A stretch of DNA of 64,000 nucleotides from Natrinema mahii (GTDB taxonomy: Archaea; Halobacteriota; Halobacteria; Halobacteriales; Natrialbaceae). Shown in pieces: positions 9,051 to 17,309 of this stretch. Positions within the stretch are counted from its first letter, which is position 1. Each line of letters starts with the position of its first letter. A program made the translations under genes and the position numbers. The stretch covers positions 124,001 to 188,000 of the forward strand of contig JHUT02000004.1 of assembly GCA_000690595.2 (NCBI GenBank), read 5' to 3'. The notes below the pieces were generated by a model. The model worked only from the letters and a program-made list of their open reading frames with translations. It did not search any database and was not told the DNA's origin.

Positions 9051-9695
9051 TCAATCCTCGGCGAGGACGCCGTCGGCGACGAGCGTCTCGCGGGCCCCGG
9101 CCATCGTCGAGACGACGGTATCGCAGTGGGGTTCGACCGCCGGCTTGGGTTCGAACCCGATCGCCAGCCCCGCGACCTCGAGCATCGGCAGGTCGTTGGC
9201 CCCGTCGCCGACCGCGACGGTGTCCGCGAGGTCGACGCCGACCTCGGCGGCGAGGTCCGCCAGCGCGTCGTCTTTGGTGCCCTCGATCAGCGGCCCTTCG
9301 ACCGCGCCCGTCAGTTCGCCCCCGTTCATCGGCAGCCGATTCGAGACGATGTGATCGACCGAGACGCCCTCGCGCTCTAAGGCGGCCGCGACTCCGCGTT
9401 CGAACCCGCCCGTGAGGATGGCGGTCGTGACGCCGGCGTCGTTCAGGTCGGCGATGAGGTCGGCCGCGCCCTCCCGGAGGACGACTTCGTCGAAGGCCGC
9501 CTCGGCCTCCGCTTCCGGCAGCCCCTCGAGCAGGGCCGCACGCTTGCGCAGGCTCTCGGCGTACTCGATCTCGTCGTTCATCGCTCGCTCGGTGATCTCG
9601 TCCATGTCCGCGGCGACGCCGCGGCGGTCGCCAAGCAGGACCGTCATCTCGGAGTCGGAAAGCGTCCCGTCGAAGTCGAAAGCGACGACTGTCAT
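9051..9695 (-). CDS. serB: Phosphoserine phosphatase (HAD family)
   Basis: A 214-residue HAD hydrolase for the last step of serine synthesis, phosphoserine to serine. Motif I is FDFDGTLSDSE with Asp7 as nucleophile and Asp9 as acid/base; motif II is the Thr of AILTGG; motif III is the Lys of EGTKDDAL; motif IV is VGDGANDLPML. The order and the length match SerB. serA lies about 2.3 kb downstream on the other strand, and a class V aminotransferase 8 kb upstream. It is divergent from the histidine kinase gene. Confidence 0.9.
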   Translation of the reverse strand: MTVVAFDFDGTLSDSEMTVLLGDRRGVAADMDEITERAMNDEIEYAESLRKRAALLEGLPEAEAEAAFDEVVLREGAADLIADLNDAGVTTAILTGGFERGVAAALEREGVSVDHIVSNRLPMNGGELTGAVEGPLIEGTKDDALADLAAEVGVDLADTVAVGDGANDLPMLEVAGLAIGFEPKPAVEPHCDTVVSTMAGARETLVADGVLAED

Positions 9696-9820
9696 CGCTC
9701 GCCGGTTGACGGTCCCGGGATAAACCAGTTCAGGTTTCCCGTCGCGAGATGCCGGTCGCGAGCGCCGTCGTCCGCAGCGACGATCGACGCTACGATCGAT
9801 CTCGGCTCGGATGGCCGGAG

Positions 9821-9829
9821 TTTATATAA
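9821..9829 (+). promoter_or_regulatory. TATA box that decides the histidine kinase start
   Basis: TTTATATAA lies inside the longest open frame of the kinase. Its centre is about 28 bp before the in-frame GTG at 9853, the standard distance to an archaeal transcription start. The upstream ATG at 9811 therefore would not be transcribed, so GTG 9853 is the better start. Confidence 0.6.
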
Positions 9830-9852
9830 CCGTCGCGGCCCGTGTCCCTCGC

Positions 9853-11310
9853 GTGACCGGCGGTAATCGGGAACGAGCGCGATCGGGTTCGGCCGCCGAC
9901 CTCGAGTCGCCGCTGTTTCCCTTCGAGGAAGGCGAGTTCTTCCGGCAGTTGGTCGCCAACACCTCCGAGGGGCTGCTGACCATCGACGAGGAGAGTACCA
10001 TCGTCTTCGCCAACCCCGCGATCGAGTCGATCCTCGGCTACAGCCCCGCGGAACTCATCGGCTCCTCGAAGATGACGTTGATCCCCGAGCGGCTCCAGGA
10101 CGCCCACGCCGCCGGGTTAGAGAAGTACCTCCGCACCGGCGAGAAACACATCGACTGGGACGGGATCGAACTCCCCGCGTTGCACAAGGACGGCCACGAA
10201 GTCCCCGTGCTGGTGAGTCTCCGGGAACACACCCACGAGGGCCAGCGGCTGTTCACCGGCCTCTTTCGTGATCTCTCCGACCGGAAGGCCCGACAGCGCC
10301 GCTTCGAGGCCGTCTTCAACAACACCTACCAGTTCACCGGTCTCCTCGAGCCCGACGGCACCGTCCTCGAGGCCAACCGGACGGCGCTTTCCTTCGCCGA
10401 AATCGACCGGGCCGACGTCGTCGGCAAACCGGTCTGGGACACCTACTGGTTCCAACTGGACGACGAGGCGCGCGAGACCGCACTCGAGGCCGTCGAGCGC
10501 GCCGGCGAGGGGGAACTATTCCGAGACGAACTCCGGATCAGGGGTGCCGACCGAACCGCAGTCATCGACTTCTCGATCCGGCCGATCACCGACGAACGGG
10601 GCGAGATTCAGCTGCTCGTCACCGAGGGACGGGACATCACGCCGCTAAAACTCCGTGAACAGCACCTGCGAGTCCTCCACCGCCTGCTCCGGCACAACCT
10701 CCGCAACGAACTCAACGTCATCAGCGGGTTCGCGGAAACGCTGCTGGCGGACCTCGAGGACGAGGCCCACCGCGAGAACGCGGCCGAGATCGCGACGGCG
10801 GCCGCGTCGTTGATCGAGCTTAACGAGTCGGCGAAGAAACTCGCCGACGTGACCCTCGAGGACGGCCGCCCGCGGACGCCGGTGGCCGTCGGCGACGTCC
10901 TCGAGACGGTCGTCGACGACCTCCGCGACCGGCATCCCGCGAGTACGATCACGATCACCGGGGCCGCGGACGCCGTCGTCGCCGGCGACGATCGGCTCGC
11001 GACCGTGCTCGAGGAACTCGTCCACAACGCGATCGTCCACGCCGACGCGGCCGAGCCGGCCGTCGAAATCGGCGTCGACGAAAGCGCCGAAACGGTCGAC
11101 GTTCGGATCGCCGACACCGGGCCCGGCATCCCCGCATCCGAGCGGGCCGGCATCTTCAACGACGAACCGATCACGCAGGTCAGACACGGCAACGGGCTGG
11201 GGCTGTGGCTCGCCAGCCTCATCGTCGACGACTACGGGGGCTATCTCGACTACGCGTCCCGCGACGGCGCGGGGAGTTGCGTCGTCGTCCGCCTCCCGCG
11301 AGCGAAATAA
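9853..11310 (+). CDS. PAS-PAS sensor histidine kinase (soluble)
   Basis: A 485-residue signal-transduction kinase with no membrane helix, so it probably senses a cytosolic cue. The first PAS domain (about 30-145) starts at FRQLVANTSEGLLTID, the second (about 152-265) follows. The phospho-accepting His281 is in RLLRHNLRNELN, the halobacterial H-box form. The ATPase domain shows the N-box ELVHNAIVHAD, the G1 box DTGPGIP and the G2 box GNGLGLWL. No response regulator is adjacent. Start GTG 9853 is chosen from the TATA position; a longer form from ATG 9811 would add 14 residues. Confidence 0.88.
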   Translation: MTGGNRERARSGSAADLESPLFPFEEGEFFRQLVANTSEGLLTIDEESTIVFANPAIESILGYSPAELIGSSKMTLIPERLQDAHAAGLEKYLRTGEKHIDWDGIELPALHKDGHEVPVLVSLREHTHEGQRLFTGLFRDLSDRKARQRRFEAVFNNTYQFTGLLEPDGTVLEANRTALSFAEIDRADVVGKPVWDTYWFQLDDEARETALEAVERAGEGELFRDELRIRGADRTAVIDFSIRPITDERGEIQLLVTEGRDITPLKLREQHLRVLHRLLRHNLRNELNVISGFAETLLADLEDEAHRENAAEIATAAASLIELNESAKKLADVTLEDGRPRTPVAVGDVLETVVDDLRDRHPASTITITGAADAVVAGDDRLATVLEELVHNAIVHADAAEPAVEIGVDESAETVDVRIADTGPGIPASERAGIFNDEPITQVRHGNGLGLWLASLIVDDYGGYLDYASRDGAGSCVVVRLPRAK

Positions 11311-11319
11311 CGGACGATC

Positions 11320-11775
11320 CTACTCGCCGTCTTCGACCGGAGTCTTGACGATCGTCACCGGACGGGAGGCCAATCGCGCGACACGGTCGGTGACGCTCCC
11401 GAGCAGCTGGCGGTAGTCGCCGGACCGTTCTTTCGATCCCATCACGAGCATGTCGGCGTCGGCCTCGTCGGCGTACTCGAGGATCTGTTCGTGGGGGCGG
11501 CCGTGTCGGACGACCGTCGTCGGCTCGAGGCCCGCGTCCCGGGCCGCCTCGGCCGCCGACTCGAGGGACTCCTCGCCGACGTGTTCCAGCGCGGTCTCGA
11601 GGCTCTCGAACTCGTGGACGTACTCGTCCCCGCTGTAGGAGCTATAGACGTCGCTGTCGACGACGTACAGCAGGTGCAGGTCCGCGCCGGTATCCTCGGC
11701 GACGGCGACGGCGTGTTCGATCGCGAGTTCCGTTCCCTCCGCGGCGTCGGTCGGCAGCAGGATTGTGTCGTACAT
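11320..11775 (-). CDS. Universal stress protein (UspA family)
   Basis: A 151-residue UspA-fold protein. The start MYDTILLPTD and the C-terminal MGSKERSG...LLGSVTDRVARLASRPVTIVK are typical. In the ATP-binding signature G-x2-G-x9-G-[ST], the second glycine is Glu here, so nucleotide binding may be weakened. The ATG at 11775 has a TATA-like AGTTATC (minus-strand sense) about 27 bp upstream, suggesting a leaderless mRNA. Convergent with the histidine kinase gene, 9 bp apart. Confidence 0.88.
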   Translation of the reverse strand: MYDTILLPTDAAEGTELAIEHAVAVAEDTGADLHLLYVVDSDVYSSYSGDEYVHEFESLETALEHVGEESLESAAEAARDAGLEPTTVVRHGRPHEQILEYADEADADMLVMGSKERSGDYRQLLGSVTDRVARLASRPVTIVKTPVEDGE

Positions 11776-12013
11776 ACGCACTAGTGTCGTCCGTCGATTG
11801 ATAACTCTTGGCCGTGATTTTCGGTCGGTGGGACGAGGAGGGCGGAAGCGGTGTCCGAGTACGCCGGTAAACGGGCCACGACATCGGCGACGCGGGCGGG
11901 GACAGGTTCGGCGTCCGCATCGTCGCCGAGACGCGGGCCGGCAGACTGCGGTATTTTTTGCCGGCCCCGACCACAACGGAAGGGTTTACGTGTTCCGACC
12001 GGTTGTCTCGCGC

Positions 12014-13600
12014 ATGAAGGTTCTCGTCACGGATCCGATCGCGGACGCGGGTCTGGACGTACTCAGAGACGCCGGCCACGAGGTCGAAACGGGCTACGAA
12101 CTCGAGGGCGAGGCACTCCTCGAGGCGGTCTCGGACGCCAACGGCATGATCGTTCGCTCCGGGACCGAGGTCACCGAGGAGGTCCTCGAGGCCGCCGAGG
12201 AACTGGCCATCGTCGGCCGGGCCGGCATCGGCGTCGACAACATCGACATCGACGCCGCCACGGACAACGGCGTTATCGTCGCCAACGCCCCCGAGGGCAA
12301 CGTTCGGGCGGCCGCCGAACACACCGTCGCGATGACGTTCGCGACCGCTCGCTCGATTCCCCAGGCACACATCCGCCTGAAAAACGGCGAGTGGGCCAAA
12401 AGCGACTATCTCGGAGCCGAACTCGACGGCAAAACCTTAGGCGTCGTCGGCCTCGGCCGCGTCGGCCAGGAGGTCGCCAAGAAACTCGACTCGCTGGGGA
12501 TGGACATCGTCGCCTACGACCCCTACATCAGCGAGGAGCGCGCCGACCGCATCGGTGCCGAACTCGTCGAGTTCGAGGACTGTCTCGAGGCCGCCGACTT
12601 CGTGACCGTCCACACGCCGCTGACCCCCGAGACGGAGGGGCTGATCGGCGAGGACGAACTCGATCTGCTTGGCGACGGCTACCTGATCAACTGCGCCCGC
12701 GGCGGCGTCGTCGACGAGGACGCGCTGGCCGCCAAGGTCGAGGACGGAACGCTGGCCGGCGCGGCGATCGACGTCTTCGCCGAGGAGCCCCTGCCCGCCG
12801 ACTCGCCGCTGCTGGAACACGACGAGATCGTCGTCACGCCCCACCTGGGTGCCTCGACGGAGGCCGCACAGGAGAACGTCGCCACCTCGACGGCCAGCCA
12901 GGTCAACGCCGCGCTGGCCGAGGAGCCCGTCGCCAACGCCCTGAACGCCCCCTCGATCGACGAGAGCGCGTTCCCCCGCGTCGAGCCCTACATCGAGATC
13001 GCCGAGACCGCGGGCAAGGTCGCCGCGCAACTGCTCGAGGGCCGCATCGAGGACGTCGAGGTCGTCTACGAGGGCGAGATCGCCGACGAGGATATCGAGT
13101 TCGTCACTGCGAGCGCGCTCAAGGGCGTCTTCCAACCGCTGGAGTGGCAGGTCAACGCCGTCAACGCGCCCCAGATCGCCGAGGATCGGGGCGTCGACGT
13201 GACGGAATCGAAAACGCGACAGGCCGAGGACTTCCAGAGCCTGATCTCGGTGACGGTGAGCAACGACGACGACGAGGTCTCCGTCGACGGGACCCTCTTT
13301 GCCGGCGACGACCCCCGGATCGTCCGCGTGGACGGCTACCGGGTCGACGCCATCCCCCACGGCCGGATGGTCATCGCCCGCAACACCGACGAACCCGGCG
13401 TCATCGGCCAGATCGGCTCCGTGATGGGCGAGTACGACGTCAACATCGCCGGCATGTTCAACGCCCGCGAGACCATCGGCGGCGAGGCACTGACCGTCTA
13501 CAACGTCGACAGCGAGGTGCCCACGGAAGCGAAGGAGGAACTCGAGTCCGACGAGCGGATCATCGGGATCAACGACATCACGCTGAACGGTCAGAACTGA
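12014..13600 (+). CDS. serA: D-3-phosphoglycerate dehydrogenase
   Basis: A 528-residue NAD-dependent enzyme for the first step of serine synthesis. The NAD-binding motif is GLGRVGQEVAKKL near 147-159; the catalytic Arg is in NCARGGVVDE and the catalytic His in TPHLGASTEAA. After the dehydrogenase domain comes the allosteric substrate-binding segment (about 320-440) and a C-terminal ACT domain (about 450-528, RNTDEPGVIGQIG), so feedback control by serine is likely. This is the long SerA form. A TATA-like GGTTTACG about 27 bp before the ATG at 12014 suggests a leaderless mRNA. Confidence 0.95.
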   Translation: MKVLVTDPIADAGLDVLRDAGHEVETGYELEGEALLEAVSDANGMIVRSGTEVTEEVLEAAEELAIVGRAGIGVDNIDIDAATDNGVIVANAPEGNVRAAAEHTVAMTFATARSIPQAHIRLKNGEWAKSDYLGAELDGKTLGVVGLGRVGQEVAKKLDSLGMDIVAYDPYISEERADRIGAELVEFEDCLEAADFVTVHTPLTPETEGLIGEDELDLLGDGYLINCARGGVVDEDALAAKVEDGTLAGAAIDVFAEEPLPADSPLLEHDEIVVTPHLGASTEAAQENVATSTASQVNAALAEEPVANALNAPSIDESAFPRVEPYIEIAETAGKVAAQLLEGRIEDVEVVYEGEIADEDIEFVTASALKGVFQPLEWQVNAVNAPQIAEDRGVDVTESKTRQAEDFQSLISVTVSNDDDEVSVDGTLFAGDDPRIVRVDGYRVDAIPHGRMVIARNTDEPGVIGQIGSVMGEYDVNIAGMFNARETIGGEALTVYNVDSEVPTEAKEELESDERIIGINDITLNGQN

Positions 13601-13654
13601 TCGGACAAAGCGTAGAACCGGTTCTGACCGGCGGAGCGTTCCTCCCGATCCGAT

Positions 13655-13740
13655 CTATAGTAGCTCTTGAAAGTCAGTGCACACCCGATCGCAGGACAGC
13701 GTTGTGATCGGTGTGTAAATCGTTTCAAGAGCTACTATAG
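13655..13740. repeat. 86-bp palindromic element, copy 1
   Basis: Perfect 18-bp inverted arms (13655-13672 and 13723-13740) start and end with CTATAGTAG/CTACTATAG. Inside is a second stem, CACACCCGATC against GATCGGTGTG with one bulged base, closed by a loop with GCAGGACAGCG. Two more 86-bp copies lie at 59168-59333. Arm changes between copies are compensated on the other side, so folding appears selected. It lies 5 bp past the stop codon of the vapC gene at 13746. It looks like a MITE or REP element that may also act as a terminator; no transposase is nearby. Confidence 0.8.
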
Positions 13741-13745
13741 TAGAG

Positions 13746-14186
13746 CTATACGCCGTGGTCGCGAAACCGTTCGCACGACACTTCGAGTGGGAGATCGTCG
13801 AAATCGTCGTCTCCACCGACGACGAGCGTCGCATCCCGTTCGTACGCGAGTGCAACGGCAGCCGCGTCGGCTAGTGAGATGTGTCCGTCGCCTTTCACTT
13901 TCCCGACGAGTCGCCAGTCAGGAGCTGTGACAGTCACTCCCCGTCGCTCGAGGGCACGGAGATCGCGGTCGGCGACACGAAACGAATCAGCGGTCGGCGT
14001 TCCGTCGTCTGCACCCTCGAACCGAGCGACGAGATAGAACACTTCGCTGGCGTTCGCTTCTGTGAGAAAGCCGTCCACGTCACCGGCGAAGACAGCAGAA
14101 AGTAGGTCTGCGACTGCTTCGTGACCGGGTTCGCCGTAGAAATACGCGATGATCGCTTCCGTGTCGAAAACGTAGCGATCGCTCAT
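13746..14186 (-). CDS. vapC: VapC-type PIN-domain toxin
   Basis: A 146-residue PIN-domain ribonuclease, the likely toxin of a type II toxin-antitoxin pair. Acidic residues expected for metal binding are Asp8 in YVFDTEAII, a Glu in ANASEVFY, an Asp in ISLADAAAV and the Asp cluster of VVGGDDDFDDL. Its ATG overlaps the antitoxin stop by 4 bp (ATGA). Its stop codon is immediately followed by an 86-bp palindromic element. The product is expected to cut RNA when the AbrB-like partner is lost; the target is unknown. Confidence 0.85.
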   Translation of the reverse strand: MSDRYVFDTEAIIAYFYGEPGHEAVADLLSAVFAGDVDGFLTEANASEVFYLVARFEGADDGTPTADSFRVADRDLRALERRGVTVTAPDWRLVGKVKGDGHISLADAAAVALAYERDATLVVGGDDDFDDLPLEVSCERFRDHGV

Positions 14187-14479
14187 TCGTCGCTCTCCGG
14201 CCGGAGTCGTTCGAACTGCTCTTCTTCACGGCGATGGTCGGCGTCTCTGAGTTTGCGCATCCGTTCGGTAATCGATCCGGACTCGCGCGCGTCGGCGTGG
14301 ATTCCGTGGAGTTCGTCCGGTGACGGAACCGGTTCGATGACGATTCGATCACTCTCCTCGTAGACGAACACCTCGCCAGGCGTCTCGATACCGAATTTCT
14401 CACGTAACGCCTTCGGGATGGTCGCCTGCCCCTTCTGCGAAACGCGTACTATCTCTGGATCCGTTATATTACTACTCAT
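14183..14479 (-). CDS. vapB: AbrB/SpoVT-type antitoxin (VapB)
   Basis: A 98-residue protein with an N-terminal swapped-hairpin AbrB DNA-binding domain (about 7-53; VRVSQKGQATIPKALREKFG is the signature) and a charged C-terminal tail (about 54-98) that would bind the PIN toxin. First gene of a two-gene operon with a 4-bp overlap. An ACCCT-T-AGGGT palindrome at 14490-14500 lies just upstream and is a candidate autoregulatory operator. Confidence 0.87.
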   Translation of the reverse strand: MSSNITDPEIVRVSQKGQATIPKALREKFGIETPGEVFVYEESDRIVIEPVPSPDELHGIHADARESGSITERMRKLRDADHRREEEQFERLRPESDE

Positions 14480-14489
14480 ATCTAGTTGT

Positions 14490-14500
14490 ACCCTTAGGGT
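14490..14500. promoter_or_regulatory. Candidate VapB operator
   Basis: ACCCT and AGGGT flank one central base, 11 bp upstream of the vapB start. A weaker inverted repeat, TATCTG (14534-14539) and CAGATA (14551-14556), lies further out in an AT-rich stretch. AbrB-type antitoxins usually repress their own operon, so the first palindrome is a reasonable operator; the proof is inference only. Confidence 0.45.
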
Positions 14501-14661
14501 CGAGTCCTACTAAAGGAACCGCAGTAGCAGTATTATCTGCCATTATATATCAGATACTCACGCTCGAGCGAACCTGATCCCTCCACCACACGGACAGTCC
14601 AGCCGCTCGTGAACGCGCTTTATCCCCGTCGGGAGCCTCAGTTCTAGCGGAGGCGAACAAC

Positions 14662-14919
14662 ATGACAATTCAGGATCGCGGGACCGTACAGCAGCCGACC
14701 GACAGCGCCCGCGAGGACGCTGCCGACACGAGATGGGGTATCCGGGAGGGGATCGGCGTCTCGCTGGTCTCGATCTTCGGGCTGTTGTTCCTGGTGGTCG
14801 GCCTGCTGCTGGCTCCAGGACTGGCCGAAGCGGCGTCGACGGTCGCCATCACGGTCGGCCTGCTGGCGGTCGCGGTCGCGCTTGTCGTCGTCGGCCGCTG
14901 GAGTTGGCAGGGACGCTAG
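14662..14919 (+). CDS. Small two-helix membrane protein
   Basis: An 85-residue protein with a polar N terminus (about 1-30) and two membrane helices (about 33-53 and 57-79), ending WSWQGR. No family recognised. The start has an unusually good ribosome-binding site for this window, GGAGG at 14649-14653, 8 nt before the ATG. It precedes hisI by 77 bp on the same strand; no functional link is apparent. Confidence 0.7.
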   Translation: MTIQDRGTVQQPTDSAREDAADTRWGIREGIGVSLVSIFGLLFLVVGLLLAPGLAEAASTVAITVGLLAVAVALVVVGRWSWQGR

Positions 14920-14996
14920 GGGACCATTTTTCGACGCGGTTGCGACGACCGAGTCGCGGCAAAAGACCTATCGCTCGGACGACCGATACCGCGAGT

Positions 14997-15365
14997 ATGG
15001 ACGAGGCAGTTTCGGTCGACTTCGGCGAGGACGGACTCGTCCCCGCCGTGGCACAGGACGCCGACTCCGGCGAGGTACTCATGCTCGCGTACGTCTCGCC
15101 GGAGGCCTTAGAGCGGACCCGCGAGACGGGCCGGGCACACTACTACTCGCGGAGCCGCGAGGAGTTGTGGGAAAAGGGTGCGACCAGCGGCCACGTCCAG
15201 TCGGTCGAAGAGGTCCGGGTCGACTGCGATGCCGACACCCTGCTCTATCTGGTCGACCAGAAGGGCGGCGCGTGTCACACCGGCCACCAGTCGTGCTTCT
15301 ACCGGACGATCGAGGGGGAAAACGTCGGCGAACAGGTGTTCGATCCCGACGCCGTCTACGAATAA
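14997..15365 (+). CDS. hisI: Phosphoribosyl-AMP cyclohydrolase
   Basis: A 122-residue cytosolic histidine-biosynthesis enzyme that opens the adenine ring of phosphoribosyl-AMP. Motifs are [25 protein letters not shown] (Mg2+-binding aspartates) and [12 protein letters not shown] (Zn2+-binding cysteines). It is the stand-alone form without a HisE domain, as usual in archaea. The next gene begins 1 bp after its stop codon, so the two are probably co-transcribed. hisA and hisB are elsewhere in this window. Confidence 0.94.
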   Translation: MDEAVSVDFGEDGLVPAVAQDADSGEVLMLAYVSPEALERTRETGRAHYYSRSREELWEKGATSGHVQSVEEVRVDCDADTLLYLVDQKGGACHTGHQSCFYRTIEGENVGEQVFDPDAVYE

Positions 15366-15366
15366 G

Positions 15367-16545
15367 ATGAGCGAACGCGCTCCACCCTCCGACGCTCGCT
15401 CGAGCGCCACTGCAGGGAGCGACGACGGACCGACCCCGCTCGAGGAACTCGAGGCCGCCCGGAACCGCCTCGAGACGATCGAGGACCGCATCGCCGACCA
15501 CGACGAAGACACGGTCGACGAGGTCGCGACGGCCTATCGGCGGGCCGAGACCCTGCTCGAGGACTACGTCGACCGCGCGACCGGCACCGGCAAGGAGAAC
15601 TTCCAAGCCTACATCGAACTCGAGGGGAAATTCGACGGACTCGTCTCCGGACTCTCCGAGGACCTGCCCGAACACGGGGCCTTCGAGGACGCCCTCGAGG
15701 CGATCGACAAGCGCCGGCTCAGCGAGTCGGACTTCGAACGGGCCCGCGAGGCGCTGGCCCCGGCGGCCGACTACGCCGACCTGCTCGACGACCGCGAGGC
15801 CGCCCGCGCGGAACTCGCCGAGGCCCGCAAGACCGCGAGCAAGCGCCTCCGGACGGTCGGCGACGAGATCGACGAGCGAGAGCGCCTGCTCGAACTCGCG
15901 ACCGCCGACTTAGACGCCCCCGTCGAGCGGCTCCGCGAACCGATCGAGCGCTACAACGAGGTAGTCCGCGAGGCGTTTCGCGAGTACCGGCTCGAGGCGA
16001 GCGCCCGCGAGGTGTTCGACCTGCTCGAGCGGAGCCGGTGGTACCCGTTCGTGAGCTACGAGCAGCCGCCGGAGGACCTGTCGCGGTACGTCCGCGAAAA
16101 CGCCGCCGGCGAGTACACGATCCCCGAACTGCTCGAGTACGCCGACTACTCCCGGTCGAAGCTCTCCCACTACGTCGACAGCGCGGACGAACTCAAGCGC
16201 AACGTGGCGACCCAGCAGACGTTTCTCGACGGGATCGACGCCGAACCGCTGACGGTCGACTGGCCGCCCGAGCCGGCCGGCGCGCTGGCCCGCCGAGCGC
16301 GGGAGTATCGCCCCTTCGTCGCCCGGATCGCCGACGAGGAGACCGTAGCAAAACTCCGCGAGGTTCGACTGCTCGCGACCGAGCCCGACTACGACCGGCT
16401 CCAGACGGCCGCTCAGGCCGTCTCGCAGCTCTCGGCCGAGCAACGCCGGCGGCTGACCGACGGCCGCGTCGAGGCCGAACTCGAGGAACTGCGGGCCGAA
16501 CGCGAGCGCCTCGAGGACGCGCTCGAGATCGACGACCCGGTCTGA
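15367..16545 (+). CDS. Haloarchaeal coiled-coil protein, unknown function
   Basis: A 392-residue, highly charged protein, almost wholly alpha-helical. Heptad-like stretches are clear at about 20-80, 130-190 and 355-388. A less charged middle part (about 215-290, with SRWYPFVSYEQPPEDLSRYV) may be globular. No catalytic motif, signal peptide or membrane segment is seen. The start ATG lies 1 bp after the hisI stop, so the genes share an mRNA, but a histidine role is not implied. Confidence 0.82.
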   Translation: MSERAPPSDARSSATAGSDDGPTPLEELEAARNRLETIEDRIADHDEDTVDEVATAYRRAETLLEDYVDRATGTGKENFQAYIELEGKFDGLVSGLSEDLPEHGAFEDALEAIDKRRLSESDFERAREALAPAADYADLLDDREAARAELAEARKTASKRLRTVGDEIDERERLLELATADLDAPVERLREPIERYNEVVREAFREYRLEASAREVFDLLERSRWYPFVSYEQPPEDLSRYVRENAAGEYTIPELLEYADYSRSKLSHYVDSADELKRNVATQQTFLDGIDAEPLTVDWPPEPAGALARRAREYRPFVARIADEETVAKLREVRLLATEPDYDRLQTAAQAVSQLSAEQRRRLTDGRVEAELEELRAERERLEDALEIDDPV

Positions 16546-16638
16546 AACACAGCGACGGGCAGCCAGTGGGCGGCTCGAGGACGGCCATCGCCGCGAAATC
16601 GGCCCCGCACTTTAGCCGCCCCCGACCGAACGGGAGGT

Positions 16639-17034
16639 ATGAGCAGACACGTCCTCGTGCCGATGGACGACTCCGCGCCGGCGCGGGCGGCGCTGGACCA
16701 CGCCCTCGAGTGGGTGCCGGCCGATCGGCTGACGGTCGTCCACGCGGTCGACGATCTCGAGGCAGACTACGAGGGCATCGTTTCAGGGGACGACGAGCCG
16801 GATTTCTTCGCCGACGCGCGGGCGATCGCCGACGACCGCGGCCGGTCGCTCGAGACGGCCGTCGTCGAGGGTGGTGGGACGGCCGAGGCGATCCTCGAGT
16901 ACGTCGGCGAGGCCGACGTCGACGCGATCGTGATGGGCAGCGAGGGGAAGGCGGGCGTCTCGCGGCTGTTGTTGGGCAGCGTCGCAGAGGGGGTTACGCG
17001 GCGGGCCGCGGTTCCGGTGACGATCGTTCCGTGA
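16639..17034 (+). CDS. Universal stress protein (UspA family), short form
   Basis: A 131-residue UspA protein. Unlike the paralogue at 11320-11775, it keeps the full ATP-binding signature: MGSEGKAGVSRLLLGSV fits G-x2-G-x9-G-S. The fold opens with HVLVPMDDSAPA. The protein is acidic, without extra domains, and probably dimeric like its relatives. The gene stands alone on the plus strand. Confidence 0.9.
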   Translation: MSRHVLVPMDDSAPARAALDHALEWVPADRLTVVHAVDDLEADYEGIVSGDDEPDFFADARAIADDRGRSLETAVVEGGGTAEAILEYVGEADVDAIVMGSEGKAGVSRLLLGSVAEGVTRRAAVPVTIVP

Positions 17035-17309
17035 TTCAATAAGGCGATTAGGACGGGCCGATACGGAACGGTAGTCGCGACGAACAGCGTCCTGCTATCG
17101 TGGCAACAGTGAATCACCACACCCTCCCCAACCGATTCGCTCGGTCGCTTCGCTCTCTCGCTCATCCCTCGCGCAGTATCATCGCTCGTCCTCACTGTCG
17201 TTCGGACGACCGATAGCACACGCCACTGCGTACGGCTGTACGGGACGGAGCGAGACGTACCGCTCGCTACGGGCGTTCGAGGCTGTGGATCAGTCGGCAG
17301 AAACCGGGT
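17035..17309. other. Intergenic region without a visible gene
   Basis: About 275 bp between the convergent uspA and glmM genes. It has low coding potential and runs of short GC-rich motifs such as TCGCTCGGTCGCTTCGC. No T-rich terminator of note, no tRNA-like fold and no TATA-led short gene were found. Confidence 0.5.

Noticed and set aside
13655-13740. tRNA or rRNA gene
   Set aside because: The strong hairpins of the 86-bp element lack the cloverleaf invariant bases and a CCA-compatible acceptor; repeated copies and compensated arms fit a repeat element.
17035-17309. Small gene between uspA and glmM
   Set aside because: Frames are broken and GC-motif-rich; no start signal or hydrophobic pattern.
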